From Collinsella phocaeensis (GTDB lineage: Bacteria > Actinomycetota > Coriobacteriia > Coriobacteriales > Coriobacteriaceae): DNA of 64,000 nucleotides. The notes under the pieces were generated by a model that saw nothing but the letters and a program-made list of their open reading frames with translations, had not been told where the DNA came from and made no database searches. Positions 52,849 to 64,000 of the stretch are shown here, piece after piece. Where the stretch lies: positions 62,001-126,000 of the forward strand of contig NZ_FQLR01000003.1 in the NCBI RefSeq assembly GCF_900119895.1, read 5' to 3'. The position numbers and the translations under genes were made by a program. Each line of letters opens with the position of its first letter. Positions within the stretch are counted from its first letter, which is position 1.

Positions 52849-54084
52849 CTAAGCGCCCGCCTCGACCGCCGTGCCCAGCATGTAGTCGGCCATCGCGCGG
52901 GCGGTCTCCTTGGCCGCCGCCACAGCATGGACGACCGTGTTCGACCCGGTGACCGCATCGCCCGCTGCAAACACCCCGTCAACCGTCGTCATGCCGCGCT
53001 CATCGACCATCAAAAGCCCGTCCTCAGCGCATTCGAGGCCCGGCGTCGTGAGCGCGAGCTTGTTCTTCGGGCCCTGGCTGATGGCGATGACCGTCGAGTC
53101 GGCCGGCGCGAGCACGGGCTCCGGACTCGTCCCCAGCACGGCCCCCGCCTCGTCGTACTCCGTCACCTCGAACAGGGGGGCCGCGTCCGTCAGCTCGACT
53201 ATGCGATGCCCGTAGACGATCTCCGCACCTTCGAGCCGAGCGTAATCGAGCTCCTCGGTGCTCGCGTGCACCTCGCGCGTCCGGGCGTAGAGCCGCACGC
53301 GCCGCGCTCCGTGGCGGAGCGCCGTCCGCGCGACATCCATGGCGGTGTTGCCCACGCCGACCACCGCGACCGTCTCCCCCAGCTCGAATGCGTCGGGATT
53401 CCCCAGATGGTCCATCGCGAAGTGCACGTTCGCAAGGGGCTCCCCGCGCATGCCGAGCGTGCGCGGGCGCCAGACGCCCGTCCCCACGAAGATCGCCTCG
53501 TAGCCGTCCCGCATCAGGTCCCCGATCTCGAGGGCGCCGCCGATCGTGGTGCTTGCGCGGAACTTCACGCCCATCTCCGCAAGCCGGCGGGCGATGCGGT
53601 CGAGGACCGTCCGAGGCAGGCGGAACTCGGGGATGCCGTGGCGCATGACGCCGCCGAGCTTATCCTTGGAATCGAAGATCATGACCGCGAATCCCTCGCG
53701 AGCCAGCACGGTTGCCACGGCTATTCCTGCGGGACCGCCGCCGATCACCGCCGCGCGGTGTCCGTTCGACGGCCTGCACTCGATCGCCATGCGATCGAGG
53801 TAGAGGTCGGACACGAACGACTCGATGCTGCTGAAGTGCACCGGCACATCCTTGATACCGCGCACGCAGTGCCCCTCGCACTGCTTTTCATGGCAGCACA
53901 CGAGCGAGCAGACCAGCGAAAGCGGGTTGCTGTCGAACAGCATCTTTCCGGCCGTCTCCATATCCCCTTGCTTGAAGAGCCGGATCACCTCGGGGATGTT
54001 CGTGGAGATCGGGCAGCCCTCCACGCATCGAGGCCGCTTGCACCCCAGGCACCGATGTGCCTCTTCGACGATATGGACCGCCAT
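52849..54084 (-). CDS. GltD-like NAD(P)-dependent iron-sulfur flavoprotein
   Basis: A 411-residue protein related to glutamate synthase small chain and the NfnB/PreT group. The N-terminal Fe-S region has C-LGCKRPRC-VEGCP and CSLVCCHEKQCEGHC. The FAD site is VIGGGPAGIAVA, the NAD(P) site is VVGVGNTAMDVAR, and a C-terminal FAD motif is GVFAAGDAVTG. It moves electrons between NAD(P)H and a partner. No glutamate synthase large subunit is adjacent, so its partner is unknown. A 59-base gap separates it from rsgA. Confidence 0.87.
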   Translation of the reverse strand: MAVHIVEEAHRCLGCKRPRCVEGCPISTNIPEVIRLFKQGDMETAGKMLFDSNPLSLVCSLVCCHEKQCEGHCVRGIKDVPVHFSSIESFVSDLYLDRMAIECRPSNGHRAAVIGGGPAGIAVATVLAREGFAVMIFDSKDKLGGVMRHGIPEFRLPRTVLDRIARRLAEMGVKFRASTTIGGALEIGDLMRDGYEAIFVGTGVWRPRTLGMRGEPLANVHFAMDHLGNPDAFELGETVAVVGVGNTAMDVARTALRHGARRVRLYARTREVHASTEELDYARLEGAEIVYGHRIVELTDAAPLFEVTEYDEAGAVLGTSPEPVLAPADSTVIAISQGPKNKLALTTPGLECAEDGLLMVDERGMTTVDGVFAAGDAVTGSNTVVHAVAAAKETARAMADYMLGTAVEAGA

Positions 54085-54348
54085 CTACGCATCACTCCTT
54101 AGAATATCCGGAGCATTTCGACCGTCATTTACTTTCGTATTAGGAAGTGATAGTTGCGAAGCACGAGTGGGCGCCGTACGTTAGCTGTTCTGTCCATCTT
54201 GCAGCACGGGCTCATCGGGACCCCGGTCGCTCACCCCATGGATCGTGCGCCCCGCATGCGATACACAAAAAGCTACAAGAAGCGATACATCTCGTCTCGC
54301 TGAAGGCTGGGCACAGACGCTCGGCGGGCCTTCAGAGCTGCCCTCTCA

Positions 54349-54417
54349 AAAAGCATGGCTTGCGGGACGGTTAGGTACCTCAATCTGGTACCTAACCGTC
54401 CCGCAAGCCATGCTTTT
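54349..54417. repeat. Perfect 31-bp inverted repeat
   Basis: The arms 54349-54379 and 54387-54417 are exact reverse complements, with a 7-base loop TCAATCT. Arms begin AAAAGCATGGCTTGCGGGAC and end GGTTAGGTACC. It lies in the 523-base gap 54085-54607, which contains no gene. The plus-strand right end has TTTT, so it could terminate transcription both ways. Confidence 0.85.
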
Positions 54418-54543
54418 ACATTTTCTATGGGCGCACGGACCTTCGGTGCGCGCCTTTCGTCCTCAACACGAAGACCCGTCCGCAGCCCGAACGTGCACTC
54501 GTCGCCAAACGCTTACGTGCCGCATGCCATCGACACGCATAAA

Positions 54544-54574
54544 GAGAGGGGCACGGATGCACCGTGCCCCTCTC
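54544..54574 (-). terminator. Terminator of the calcium ATPase gene
   Basis: Perfect 13-base arms GAGAGGGGCACGG / CCGTGCCCCTCTC with a 5-base loop, followed by TTTATG on the minus strand. Confidence 0.8.
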
Positions 54575-54607
54575 GAAAGACCGTTGCGGCCCTGTCGATG
54601 CGAACGC

Positions 54608-57286
<2,679 letters not shown>

Positions 57287-57830
57287 AGACAAATCCCTTC
57301 TGGAGTATCTCCCCTTGAGATGCGGTGCCCCGCACCCCATTCCAACAGTCTGACACCCGATTATAATTCCCACCTTGGGGCAAGGGCTTGTCACGATGGT
57401 ATATCGTACCCAACTCGACGTGGGGTTTTCCCGGTATTGGCCAATTTCTTCAGAATCATCCATGACGGTTCGTCATGCCAACGTTTTACTGCAAGCGGCG
57501 CGAATCTCGCGACGAGCGGGACATCCCGACCCCTGACCCCATTCGCAGCGGCCGTGAACGGACCCCGTTCGAAACCATTCGTCAACGCTCTTATTTCGGC
57601 GCGCGGTAATGCTGTGGAAACAGGGCGCTCTGAAACGGATACTCCACAACGCGGCGCCGCTTCCCTATCATGGTTGTATGTGAACGCTCATCCGAGATGC
57701 GGGCGCCCATACGGAGCGCACGCGTGCGCGGATTCACGCCGCACCCCGTTTGAGTTTGCACTATAATCCCAGCAGTAATTCGTTTTACCACCCTGTTCGT
57801 CCGTGCCTTAAACAACAGATGGAGGTCTGA
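57287..57830. other. Divergent promoter region, Ca-ATPase and pyk
   Basis: 544 bases with no gene. It carries TATAAT -10 boxes on the minus strand at 57360-57365 and on the plus strand at 57762-57767, the latter about 64 bases before the pyk start. Neither has a clear -35. Confidence 0.5.
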
Positions 57831-59291
57831 ATGTACAAGCGCACTAAGATCGTATGCACCATGGGTCCCGCCTGCGACAACGACGAGACGATCCGCGAGA
57901 TGATCGAGGCGGGTATGAACGTCGCCCGCTTCAACTTCTCGCACGGCTCCTATGAGGAGCACCAGGGTCGCATCGAGCGCGTCCGCCGCATCGCCCGCGA
58001 GCTCGGCCGCCCCGTCGGCATCCTGCTCGACACCAAGGGCCCCGAGGTCCGCACCGGCCTGCTCGAGGGCCATCAGAAGGTCACTGTGAACGCCGGCGAC
58101 AAGATCGTCGTCACCGCCCAACCCACCTCTGAGGACTGGCTCGGCAACGCCTCGCACATCTCCCTCGACTACCTCGACCTTCCGTCCGAGGCCGAGGCCG
58201 GCTCCATCATCCTGATCGACGACGGCCTCGTCGGCCTCAAGGTCGAGTCCATCGATGGCCAGGACATGCACTGCGTCGTCATGAACAACGGCGTCATCGG
58301 CGAGCGCAAGGGCGTCAACATCCCCAACGTCGACATCTCGCTGCCCGCCGTCACCGAGCGCGACCGCGCCGACATCCTGTTCGGCCTCACCCAGAACATC
58401 GACTACATCGCCGCATCCTTCATCCGCAACGGCAAGGCCGTCGACGAGATCCGCGACCTGTGCCGCCTCAACGGCGGCGAGCACGTCTCGATCTTCCCCA
58501 AGATCGAGTGCGCCCTCGGCGTCGAGAAGTTCGACGAGATCCTCGAGGCCTCCGACGGCATCATGGTCGCCCGCGGCGACCTGGGCATCGAGATCGCCCC
58601 GGAGCTCGTCCCGCATGTCCAGAAGGAGATCATCGCCAAGTGCAACGCGGCCTACAAGCCCGTCATCACCGCGACCCAGATGCTCGACTCCATGCAGCAC
58701 AACCCGCGCCCGACGCGCGCCGAGGTGGCCGACGTCGCCAACGCCATCTACGACGGCACCGACGCCGTCATGCTCTCCGGTGAGACCGCTGCCGGCAAGT
58801 ACCCCGTCGAGGCCGTGAAGATGCAGGCCAGCATCGCCGCCGAGACCGAGAAGTACCTTCCCGAGCACGCCCCCCTCAAGATGCCCGAGAACGCGCACGG
58901 CACGCGCGTCATCAACAACGTCGTGGGCATGTCCGCGGTGAACATGGCCGCCACGGTGGGCGCCAAGTGCATCACCGTCCCCACCACCACCGGCCGCACC
59001 GCGCGCCTGATCTCCCACTTCCGTCCCAAGATGCCCATCCTGGCGTTCTCCCGCCACGACTGGGCCGTCCAGCAGATGATCATGTACTGGGGCGTGGAGC
59101 CGCACCTTGCCGCTATCACCCAGGGCACCGTCAACGGCACCATCATGAAGTCCATCGAGACCGCCAAGGGGCTCGGCTTCGTGCAGGAGGGCGACCTCAC
59201 CGTCGCCACCGCCGGCGATCCCCGCATGTCCGTCCAGCTCGACGGCAAGGCGACCTCCACGAACGTCGCCTACGTGGCCCAGGTTCGCTAG
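57831..59291 (+). CDS. pyk: Pyruvate kinase
   Basis: A 486-residue glycolytic enzyme making pyruvate and ATP from phosphoenolpyruvate and ADP. The barrel signature is MYKRTKIVCTMGPACDNDE and RFNFSHGSYEEH. The catalytic Lys region is VSIFPKIECALGVEKFDEI, MVARGDLGIEI is present, and TATQMLDSMQHNPRPTRAEVADVANAIYDGTDAVMLSGETAAG closes the active site. The C-terminal allosteric domain is present, without the extra PEP-utiliser domain of some Firmicutes enzymes. GGAGG lies before the ATG. Confidence 0.97.
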   Translation: MYKRTKIVCTMGPACDNDETIREMIEAGMNVARFNFSHGSYEEHQGRIERVRRIARELGRPVGILLDTKGPEVRTGLLEGHQKVTVNAGDKIVVTAQPTSEDWLGNASHISLDYLDLPSEAEAGSIILIDDGLVGLKVESIDGQDMHCVVMNNGVIGERKGVNIPNVDISLPAVTERDRADILFGLTQNIDYIAASFIRNGKAVDEIRDLCRLNGGEHVSIFPKIECALGVEKFDEILEASDGIMVARGDLGIEIAPELVPHVQKEIIAKCNAAYKPVITATQMLDSMQHNPRPTRAEVADVANAIYDGTDAVMLSGETAAGKYPVEAVKMQASIAAETEKYLPEHAPLKMPENAHGTRVINNVVGMSAVNMAATVGAKCITVPTTTGRTARLISHFRPKMPILAFSRHDWAVQQMIMYWGVEPHLAAITQGTVNGTIMKSIETAKGLGFVQEGDLTVATAGDPRMSVQLDGKATSTNVAYVAQVR

Positions 59292-59318
59292 CCGCGACCC
59301 GATCGCCCAGGCGCATCC

Positions 59319-59353
59319 ATCCCCGGCCGGCTTGCCCGACCGGGGATTTTTTT
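59319..59353 (+). terminator. Terminator of pyk
   Basis: Arms ATCCCCGG / CCGGGGAT with a 13-base loop, then seven T. Confidence 0.88.
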
Positions 59354-60204
59354 GTCTTTCCAAGCATGCACGCAGGCGCCCTGTATTCCCAGATGACGGG
59401 GCGTCAACCAGATCGTTCAGGTGCGGCAAGTTGGACAGCCACGGTTTCGCACGCGAGACCGTAGTGAGATGCGGCGCCTGGAGGCGTCAGACCGCCCCTA
59501 GCGGCACCGACGGAACGCAGGGGGGCAAGCACCGCGAATCGGCCTGAATAGCACCGCTCGCAGAATCCGCGAAAGCGAGGCCGGGGACGAGCGGCCCGAG
59601 CCCGTCCTCCGCAGCCGCCTTGATGCGGTCCGGGGACTTAAACCACGTTCCTCCGGCTCATCTCACCTTTGCATAGGATGGACTTGCTGCAAAATGACGG
59701 ATATGTTGGCCTCGTTTCGCACAGTGCGCGAAACGGTCAGATTCATCAAAGGGTTATCTGGGGTTTTGTCCGTCCTGGGGAGCTTTTATATGCTAGTCGG
59801 TGCATATCATTCTACAAAACCGACATTATGCAGCAATTCAATCAGGCGGGCATCTGTCTGTCCTCGCGATCGCATCAAAAGAAGACGTGCTCGAATGATG
59901 TTCTGTTAACGGGATCCTATACACCCTCGTTGGTCTTCCCCGCGTGCTGTTACGCCCCTCGCTCGCCGAGGTCGCGCAACCCGCCGCATCGTGCTGCCTC
60001 ATAAGCTGCTCGCGTTGACGTGGTCACCCCCCAGCGCACCCGCAAGTCTTGCGTCGTCACCTCGCCCGTGCCCTCATGTCTTCGGGAAACCGCACAGACA
60101 GACCTGGCCGCCACCCCGACTGGAAGGCGCATCAAGGAAAAGCTCTTTGGGTGATACAGGCCGTCGCACTCGGGAGCAAACACAACAATCAGCCAGCAAA
60201 AGCA
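59354..60204. other. Long non-coding region with an AT-richer patch
   Basis: About 850 bases between pyk and galU. No gene is supportable. Bases ~59660-59920 are visibly AT-richer than the rest of the window. They contain hairpins (CGTTTCGC/GCGAAACG near 59717; GTCGGT/ACCGAC). It may be the relic of an insertion. Confidence 0.45.
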
Positions 60205-60244
60205 ATGGGGTCCGCACGGCTCGAAAGAACCGTGCGGACCCCAT
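60205..60244 (-). terminator. Terminator of galU
   Basis: Perfect 15-base arms ATGGGGTCCGCACGG / CCGTGCGGACCCCAT with a 10-base loop, followed by TTGCTTTTGC on the minus strand. Confidence 0.85.
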
Positions 60245-60286
60245 AATCTGTGATTCAATCCGCGCGCTCTCGCGCGGAAGGATACG

Positions 60287-61195
60287 CTAGCCGCGCTTGA
60301 GCCCGCCGCGCTCGTCGATGGCGGCCCAGAAGTCAGCCGCGAAGCGCGGGTCGGCGGCGGCCATGAGGGCGTTTGTGGCCATCCAGCCGGAGGGCGTACC
60401 GGTGTCGAAGCCCTCGAGCGGATCGATGACGACGGCGTACATGGCCTCGCGCTCGAGGCTGCGCGCCATGGCGTCGGTCAGCTGGACCTCGCCACCCTTA
60501 CCGGGCTCCTGGTCGGCCAGCAGATCCATGACCAGCGGGGAGAGCAGGTAGCGGCCCACGATGTAAAGGTTGGAGGGCGCCTCCTCGGCGGAAGGCTTCT
60601 CGACCAGGCCGGAGACTCGCCACACGGCGCCCGGCTCCTCGTCGGCGGCGGACTCGCTGCCGCACAGGGACCCCACGCGCTCGCCGGCGATGACGCCGTA
60701 GCGGGAGACGTCCTCGGGCGCGCACGGGGCGACCGCGATCACGGACGCGCCGGCGTGGGCGCGGGAGACCTCGAGCATCTTCGTGCAGATGTCACGGGCC
60801 GGGACGACGTAGTCGCCCAGCAGGACGAGGAAGCTCTCGCCGGCCGCGGCGTCGGCGGCGGAGCGGATCGCATGGCCCAGGCCGCGCGGCTCGTACTGGT
60901 AGCGGAAGTCAACCGGCATGTCGCCGGCCGCGGCCACCGCGTCGGCGTAGGCGGACTTGCCGCGCTCGCGCAGTAGGCGCTCGAGGGAGCGGTCGGGCTG
61001 GAAGTAGGAAAGCAGCTCGGGCTTGCCGGGGGAAGTCACGATGATGGCCTCGTCGACCTCGGCGGGCTCGAGGGCCTCTTCGACGACGTACTGGATGACG
61101 GGCTTGTCGAGGACGGGGAGCATCTCTTTAGGGGTGCACTTCGTGGAGGGCAGGAAGCGGGTGCCCAGACCGGCTGCGGGGATGATGGCCTTCAT
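60287..61195 (-). CDS. galU: UTP-glucose-1-phosphate uridylyltransferase
   Basis: A 302-residue nucleotidyltransferase producing UDP-glucose for glycolipids and polysaccharides. The pyrophosphorylase signature AAGLGTRFLPSTKCTPKEMLPVLDKPVIQYVVEEA opens the protein. The metal-binding FLVLLGDYVV and the sugar-binding LVEKPSAEEAPSN follow. The length is normal. It is a single-gene unit. Confidence 0.95.
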   Translation of the reverse strand: MKAIIPAAGLGTRFLPSTKCTPKEMLPVLDKPVIQYVVEEALEPAEVDEAIIVTSPGKPELLSYFQPDRSLERLLRERGKSAYADAVAAAGDMPVDFRYQYEPRGLGHAIRSAADAAAGESFLVLLGDYVVPARDICTKMLEVSRAHAGASVIAVAPCAPEDVSRYGVIAGERVGSLCGSESAADEEPGAVWRVSGLVEKPSAEEAPSNLYIVGRYLLSPLVMDLLADQEPGKGGEVQLTDAMARSLEREAMYAVVIDPLEGFDTGTPSGWMATNALMAAADPRFAADFWAAIDERGGLKRG

Positions 61196-61414
61196 GGGTG
61201 AGGATCCTTTCGGCGTTGCGGCGCTGTGGCCGAACTACATGACGACGCCCAGACACGGCGCCAAACATACGGGCAAAACTTTACGGCAAACGTGCGCAAA
61301 ATGGGCCGTCAGCAGCCAATATGCGTGGGAACTGCGCAATTGCGAACACCGCGTCCGCCCAGACCCTGCGTCGGCGCATCAATCGAAGCGCGTCCGGAAT
61401 CGCGGCACGAAAAA

Positions 61415-61443
61415 AAGGCGGGACCCACGAAGGGCCCCGCCTT
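61415..61443 (-). terminator. Terminator of the rplJ-rplL operon
   Basis: Arms AAGGCGGG / CCCGCCTT plus inner pairs, followed by TTTTTTTCG on the minus strand, 50 bases after the rplL stop. Confidence 0.85.
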
Positions 61444-61493
61444 GCGCACATGCGAAGATGCGAGCAGCCTGCAGGCGATGCGCCTGCGGAGAA

Positions 61494-61871
61494 CTACTTG
61501 ATGGTGACGGCAGCGCCGGCAGCCTCGAGCTTCTCCTTGGCGGCCTCGGCGTCCTCCTTCTTGACGCCCTCGAGGACGGCCTTGGGAGCGCCCTCGACGA
61601 CCTCCTTGGCCTCCTTCAGGCCAAGGGAGGTGAGCTCACGGACAACCTTGATGACCTGGATCTTGTTGTCGCCGAAGCCCTCGAGCACGACGTCAAACTC
61701 GGTCTTCTCCTCGGCCTCCTCGGCAGCGGCAGCAGGGCCGGCGACGACGGCGGCGGGAGCGGCGGCGGAGACGCCGAAGGTCTCCTCGATGGCCTTGACG
61801 AGCTCGGAAGCCTCGAGCAGGGTCATTTCCTTCAGGGCCTCGATGATCTCATCGTTGGTAAGCTTAGCCAT
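61494..61871 (-). CDS. rplL: 50S ribosomal protein L7/L12
   Basis: A 125-residue stalk protein. The N-terminal dimerisation helix pair ([23 protein letters not shown]), an Ala-rich hinge, and the factor-binding C-terminal domain ([39 protein letters not shown]) are all present. It follows rplJ by 100 bases. Confidence 0.98.
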   Translation of the reverse strand: MAKLTNDEIIEALKEMTLLEASELVKAIEETFGVSAAAPAAVVAGPAAAAEEAEEKTEFDVVLEGFGDNKIQVIKVVRELTSLGLKEAKEVVEGAPKAVLEGVKKEDAEAAKEKLEAAGAAVTIK

Positions 61872-61971
61872 TTCTAAGTCCTTTCGGTTTCCCTACCGTA
61901 CGGCAGGGAGATCACATGAATGAAAGGTGCGGATGCACCGGGGATGCGGCGACGGGCGCCGCGAGCGGCTG

Positions 61972-62493
61972 CTAGGCAGCCTTCTGCTCGGAGATCTGCT
62001 GGACCGTACGAGCAAGACCGCTGGAAACGCCATTGACGCAAACAGCGATGTCGCGGGCGAAGCCGTTGATGAGGCCGGCGATCTGGCCGAGAAGCTGATC
62101 CTTGGTGGGCAGCTCGGCGATAGCGTTGACCTCCTCGGCGGAAACCGCCTGACCGTCGGAGATACCGCCCTTGATCTCGAGAACACCCTTGGACTTCTTG
62201 GCGAACTCCTTGAGGGCCTTAGCGGCCTCCACGGGCTCGTTCTCGTAGAACACGTAGGCGACGGGACCGACGAGGATGTCGTCGATCTCCGGCTGATCCT
62301 GGTTCTTCAGAGCGATGCGGACGAGGTTGTTCTTGTACACCTTCATCTCGGCACCGGCCTCGCGAAGCTGATGACGCAGCTCCTCGGCCTGCTTGACGGT
62401 AAGACCGTTGTAGTTGACAACGAACACACCGGCGTTGGCCTCGACGCGAGACTCGATCTCTGCGACCTTGTCGATCTTGTACTGCTGTGGCAT
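61972..62493 (-). CDS. rplJ: 50S ribosomal protein L10
   Basis: A 173-residue stalk-base protein that anchors L7/L12 dimers and binds 23S rRNA. Typical segments are FVVNYNGLTVKQAEELRHQLREAGAEMKVYKNNLVRIAL and GPVAYVFYENEPVEAAKALKEF. The ATG at 62493 follows AAGGAGGTG by 8 bases. Longer in-frame starts fall inside the leader RNA and were rejected. Confidence 0.97.
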   Translation of the reverse strand: MPQQYKIDKVAEIESRVEANAGVFVVNYNGLTVKQAEELRHQLREAGAEMKVYKNNLVRIALKNQDQPEIDDILVGPVAYVFYENEPVEAAKALKEFAKKSKGVLEIKGGISDGQAVSAEEVNAIAELPTKDQLLGQIAGLINGFARDIAVCVNGVSSGLARTVQQISEQKAA

Positions 62494-62568
62494 GAAATAC
62501 ACCTCCTTGTGTTTCTTCCCGGGCACGGCTCCCCTGCAAGAGTGACGGGGGCATGCCTGAAAAGAAAA

Positions 62569-62597
62569 GCCCCCGCGCTGCGAAGAGCGACGGGGGC
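62569..62597 (-). terminator. Attenuator hairpin in the L10 leader
   Basis: On the minus strand GCCCCCG pairs with CGGGGGC and is followed by TTTTCTTTT. It lies between the L10-binding leader and rplJ, where it can end the transcript when L10 is in excess. Confidence 0.8.
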
Positions 62598-62692
62598 GAG
62601 AAGACATATCTGCTCGACCACCTCGGCGGGCGGGTTTCCCCATTAAGCCTTGGGCTTAACGCCCGCAGCGCCTGCTGTCTCCGGCAGCGGAT
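62598..62692 (-). ncRNA. Ribosomal protein L10 leader
   Basis: The minus-strand RNA has the conserved elements of the L10 leader class: AGACAGCAGGCG, GCTTAAT, GGGGAAACCCGCC and GCCGAGGTG in that order. It sits 5' of rplJ and just upstream of a terminator hairpin. L10/L12 bind this structure to regulate their own operon. Confidence 0.85.
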
Positions 62693-62711
62693 TCGTGCTT
62701 GAACCTTCGCC

Positions 62712-62740
62712 AGTATGCCCGTTGGATCAATACCAGTCAA
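62712..62740 (-). promoter_or_regulatory. Promoter of rplJ-rplL
   Basis: TTGACT, a 17-base spacer and CATACT on the minus strand, directly upstream of the L10 leader. The remaining bases 62741-62944 show no gene. Confidence 0.8.
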
Positions 62741-62944
62741 GCAAGCAGCATTCTCCCCCACGTTTTGCGCACATACCGCGAGGTGCCCCGAGGGCTCAAA
62801 CGATCGAAGCGGAGCTAAGGGCCCATCCGGGGCGCGTCGCCCATCCGCCGCACGCGCGGGCGCGACGTGCGCCACGCCCCTCGGTCGCAGCCACGAACCG
62901 AACGGATCCCGCCCCCGCTGCGCTCGGAGCCGGACCGAAGGTCC

Positions 62945-64000
62945 TCAGGCGTCCTTGTCGGACAGCCGCGCGACGAACGACGCGAGGCGGCGCAGGCCCT
63001 CGTCGAGATCCTCATCGGCCACGCAATACGACAAGCGCACATACCCTTCGCATCCGAAACACGTCCCAGGGACCAGCGCGACGCCCGCCTCCTCGATGGC
63101 GCGCTCGCAGAAGGCATCGGAAGGCAGGCCGAAGCGGCCGACGTTCGGAAACGCGTAGAACGCCCCCGCGGGCTCGACGAGCGGAAGCCCCATGTCTCGA
63201 AGGGCCGCCATCACACGCTCGCGGCGCGCCCGGTACGCCTCGAGCATCGGGGCGGGGTCGCACGTCAGCGCACACTCAGCCGCAGGCATCTCGAACGCGG
63301 GGACGGAGGAGACCGTGAACTGGTGGGCCTTGGCGATCTCCGACGCGACGTCGGCGCACGCGGCGACCCATCCCAAGCGCCACCCCGTCATCGCCCACGG
63401 CTTGGAGAAGCTGTCGACCACGACGATGCGGTCGCGCAGCTCGCCGTGGAGCGCCGCGAAGCGCGCGTAGCCCCCTGTGTACACGAGCCGGTTGTACACG
63501 TCGTCGCACACCACGTAGATCCCCGTCTCGGAGGCGAGGCGGGCGATCGCGTCCAGGGACCCCGTCGACAGCACGCATCCCGTCGGGTTGCCCGGCGAGC
63601 ACAGCACGATCGCCTTCGTCGCAGGCGAGATGCGCCGCCGCAGGGCCGCCTCGTCGATTTGGAACCCATGGGGCTCGGTGTCGACCGGGACCGGGACCGC
63701 ATGGTTCATGAGCGCGAGCGACTCGTACAGGCCGAACGCCGGAGTGAGGATCGCGACCTCGTCGCCCGGATTCAGCAGCGCGGCGAAGGTGGCGGCCAGC
63801 GCCTCGGTGGCCCCGCAGGTCACGACGACCTCATCCGGCTCGTACGCCAGGCCCGAAGCGGCCATGTAGCGCGCCAGGGCGCGCCGCAGCTCCGGCGTGC
63901 CGGCATTCGGAGGATAGTGGGTGGCACCCGAGGCGAGCGATAGGGCCGCGGCGTCGACGATCGGGGCCGGAGTCCCGAAATCCGGCTCCCCCAGGGCGAG
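62945..64000 (-). CDS. Class I/II PLP-dependent aminotransferase, 5' end outside window
   Basis: 351 residues are visible; the gene runs off the right edge, so the N-terminus (about 30-40 residues) is missing. The fold-type I landmarks are LGEPDFGTPAPI, CGATEALAATF, LCSPGNPTGCVLS, VVCDDVYNRLVY and the PLP-lysine motif VDSFSKPWAMTGWRLGW. It resembles the aspartate/aromatic aminotransferase subgroup with broad specificity. The amino donor is unknown. Confidence 0.9.
   Translation of the reverse strand, partial: LALGEPDFGTPAPIVDAAALSLASGATHYPPNAGTPELRRALARYMAASGLAYEPDEVVVTCGATEALAATFAALLNPGDEVAILTPAFGLYESLALMNHAVPVPVDTEPHGFQIDEAALRRRISPATKAIVLCSPGNPTGCVLSTGSLDAIARLASETGIYVVCDDVYNRLVYTGGYARFAALHGELRDRIVVVDSFSKPWAMTGWRLGWVAACADVASEIAKAHQFTVSSVPAFEMPAAECALTCDPAPMLEAYRARRERVMAALRDMGLPLVEPAGAFYAFPNVGRFGLPSDAFCERAIEEAGVALVPGTCFGCEGYVRLSYCVADEDLDEGLRRLASFVARLSDKDA

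Noticed and set aside
59669-60004. 111-codon plus-strand frame after pyk
   Set aside because: No ribosome-binding site and no recognisable domain; composition looks non-coding.

Overview
The window is high-GC, densely packed, mostly minus-strand DNA. It reads as a gut actinobacterium of the class Coriobacteriia (Collinsella/Enorma-like). The evidence is a ClpC-type ATPase in a high-GC genome, Veg next to IspE, a glycyl-radical fermentation cluster with a LuxR regulator, a mannose-type PTS operon, a Tad pilus operon and no sign of respiratory genes. The genus is an inference; no rRNA is present.

Layout. 150-2771 is clpC. 3005-15935 is a catabolic island. A LuxR regulator comes first. A minus-strand arm follows: SLC13/DASS permease, CoA-acylating aldehyde dehydrogenase, SucC/SucD-like acid:CoA ligase and GntP-type permease. 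A divergent plus-strand arm holds the radical-SAM activase, a glycyl radical enzyme (GRE) and an iron alcohol dehydrogenase. Together they spell a fermentation: GRE makes an aldehyde, ADH reduces part of it for redox balance, ALDH makes an acyl-CoA, and the ligase harvests ATP. The two anion-type permeases suggest a charged substrate. This is the best candidate for an undescribed pathway. 16246-32004 is housekeeping: pepD, a lysS with a fused tRNA-binding domain, greA, tatA, a PBP5-type carboxypeptidase, veg-ispE, tRNA-Pro, tatD, rsmA, metG, rsmI, a GH5-like protein lacking its acid/base Glu, and tRNA-Phe.

32149-41638 is a translationally coupled Tad/Flp pilus operon (cpaB-tadZ-tadA-tadB-tadC-flp-lipoprotein-second pilin-tadE-tadG-tadE-DUF192). 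42372-50838 is a GntR/UTRA regulator and a nine-gene PTS operon for an unidentified sugar or polyol, with a clear inverted-repeat operator upstream. 51602-64000 holds rsgA, a GltD-like flavoprotein, a Ca2+-type P-ATPase, pyk, galU, rplL, rplJ with an L10 leader and attenuator, and a truncated aminotransferase at the right edge.

Intergenic gaps carry several palindromic elements: REP-like hairpins at 18155, 41937, 51528 and 54349, and MITE-like inverted repeats at 23154-23365 and 27775-27897. Two copies of an identical 37-bp palindrome lie about 9.6 kb apart. One of them abuts a ~60-bp duplicate of part of rsgA.
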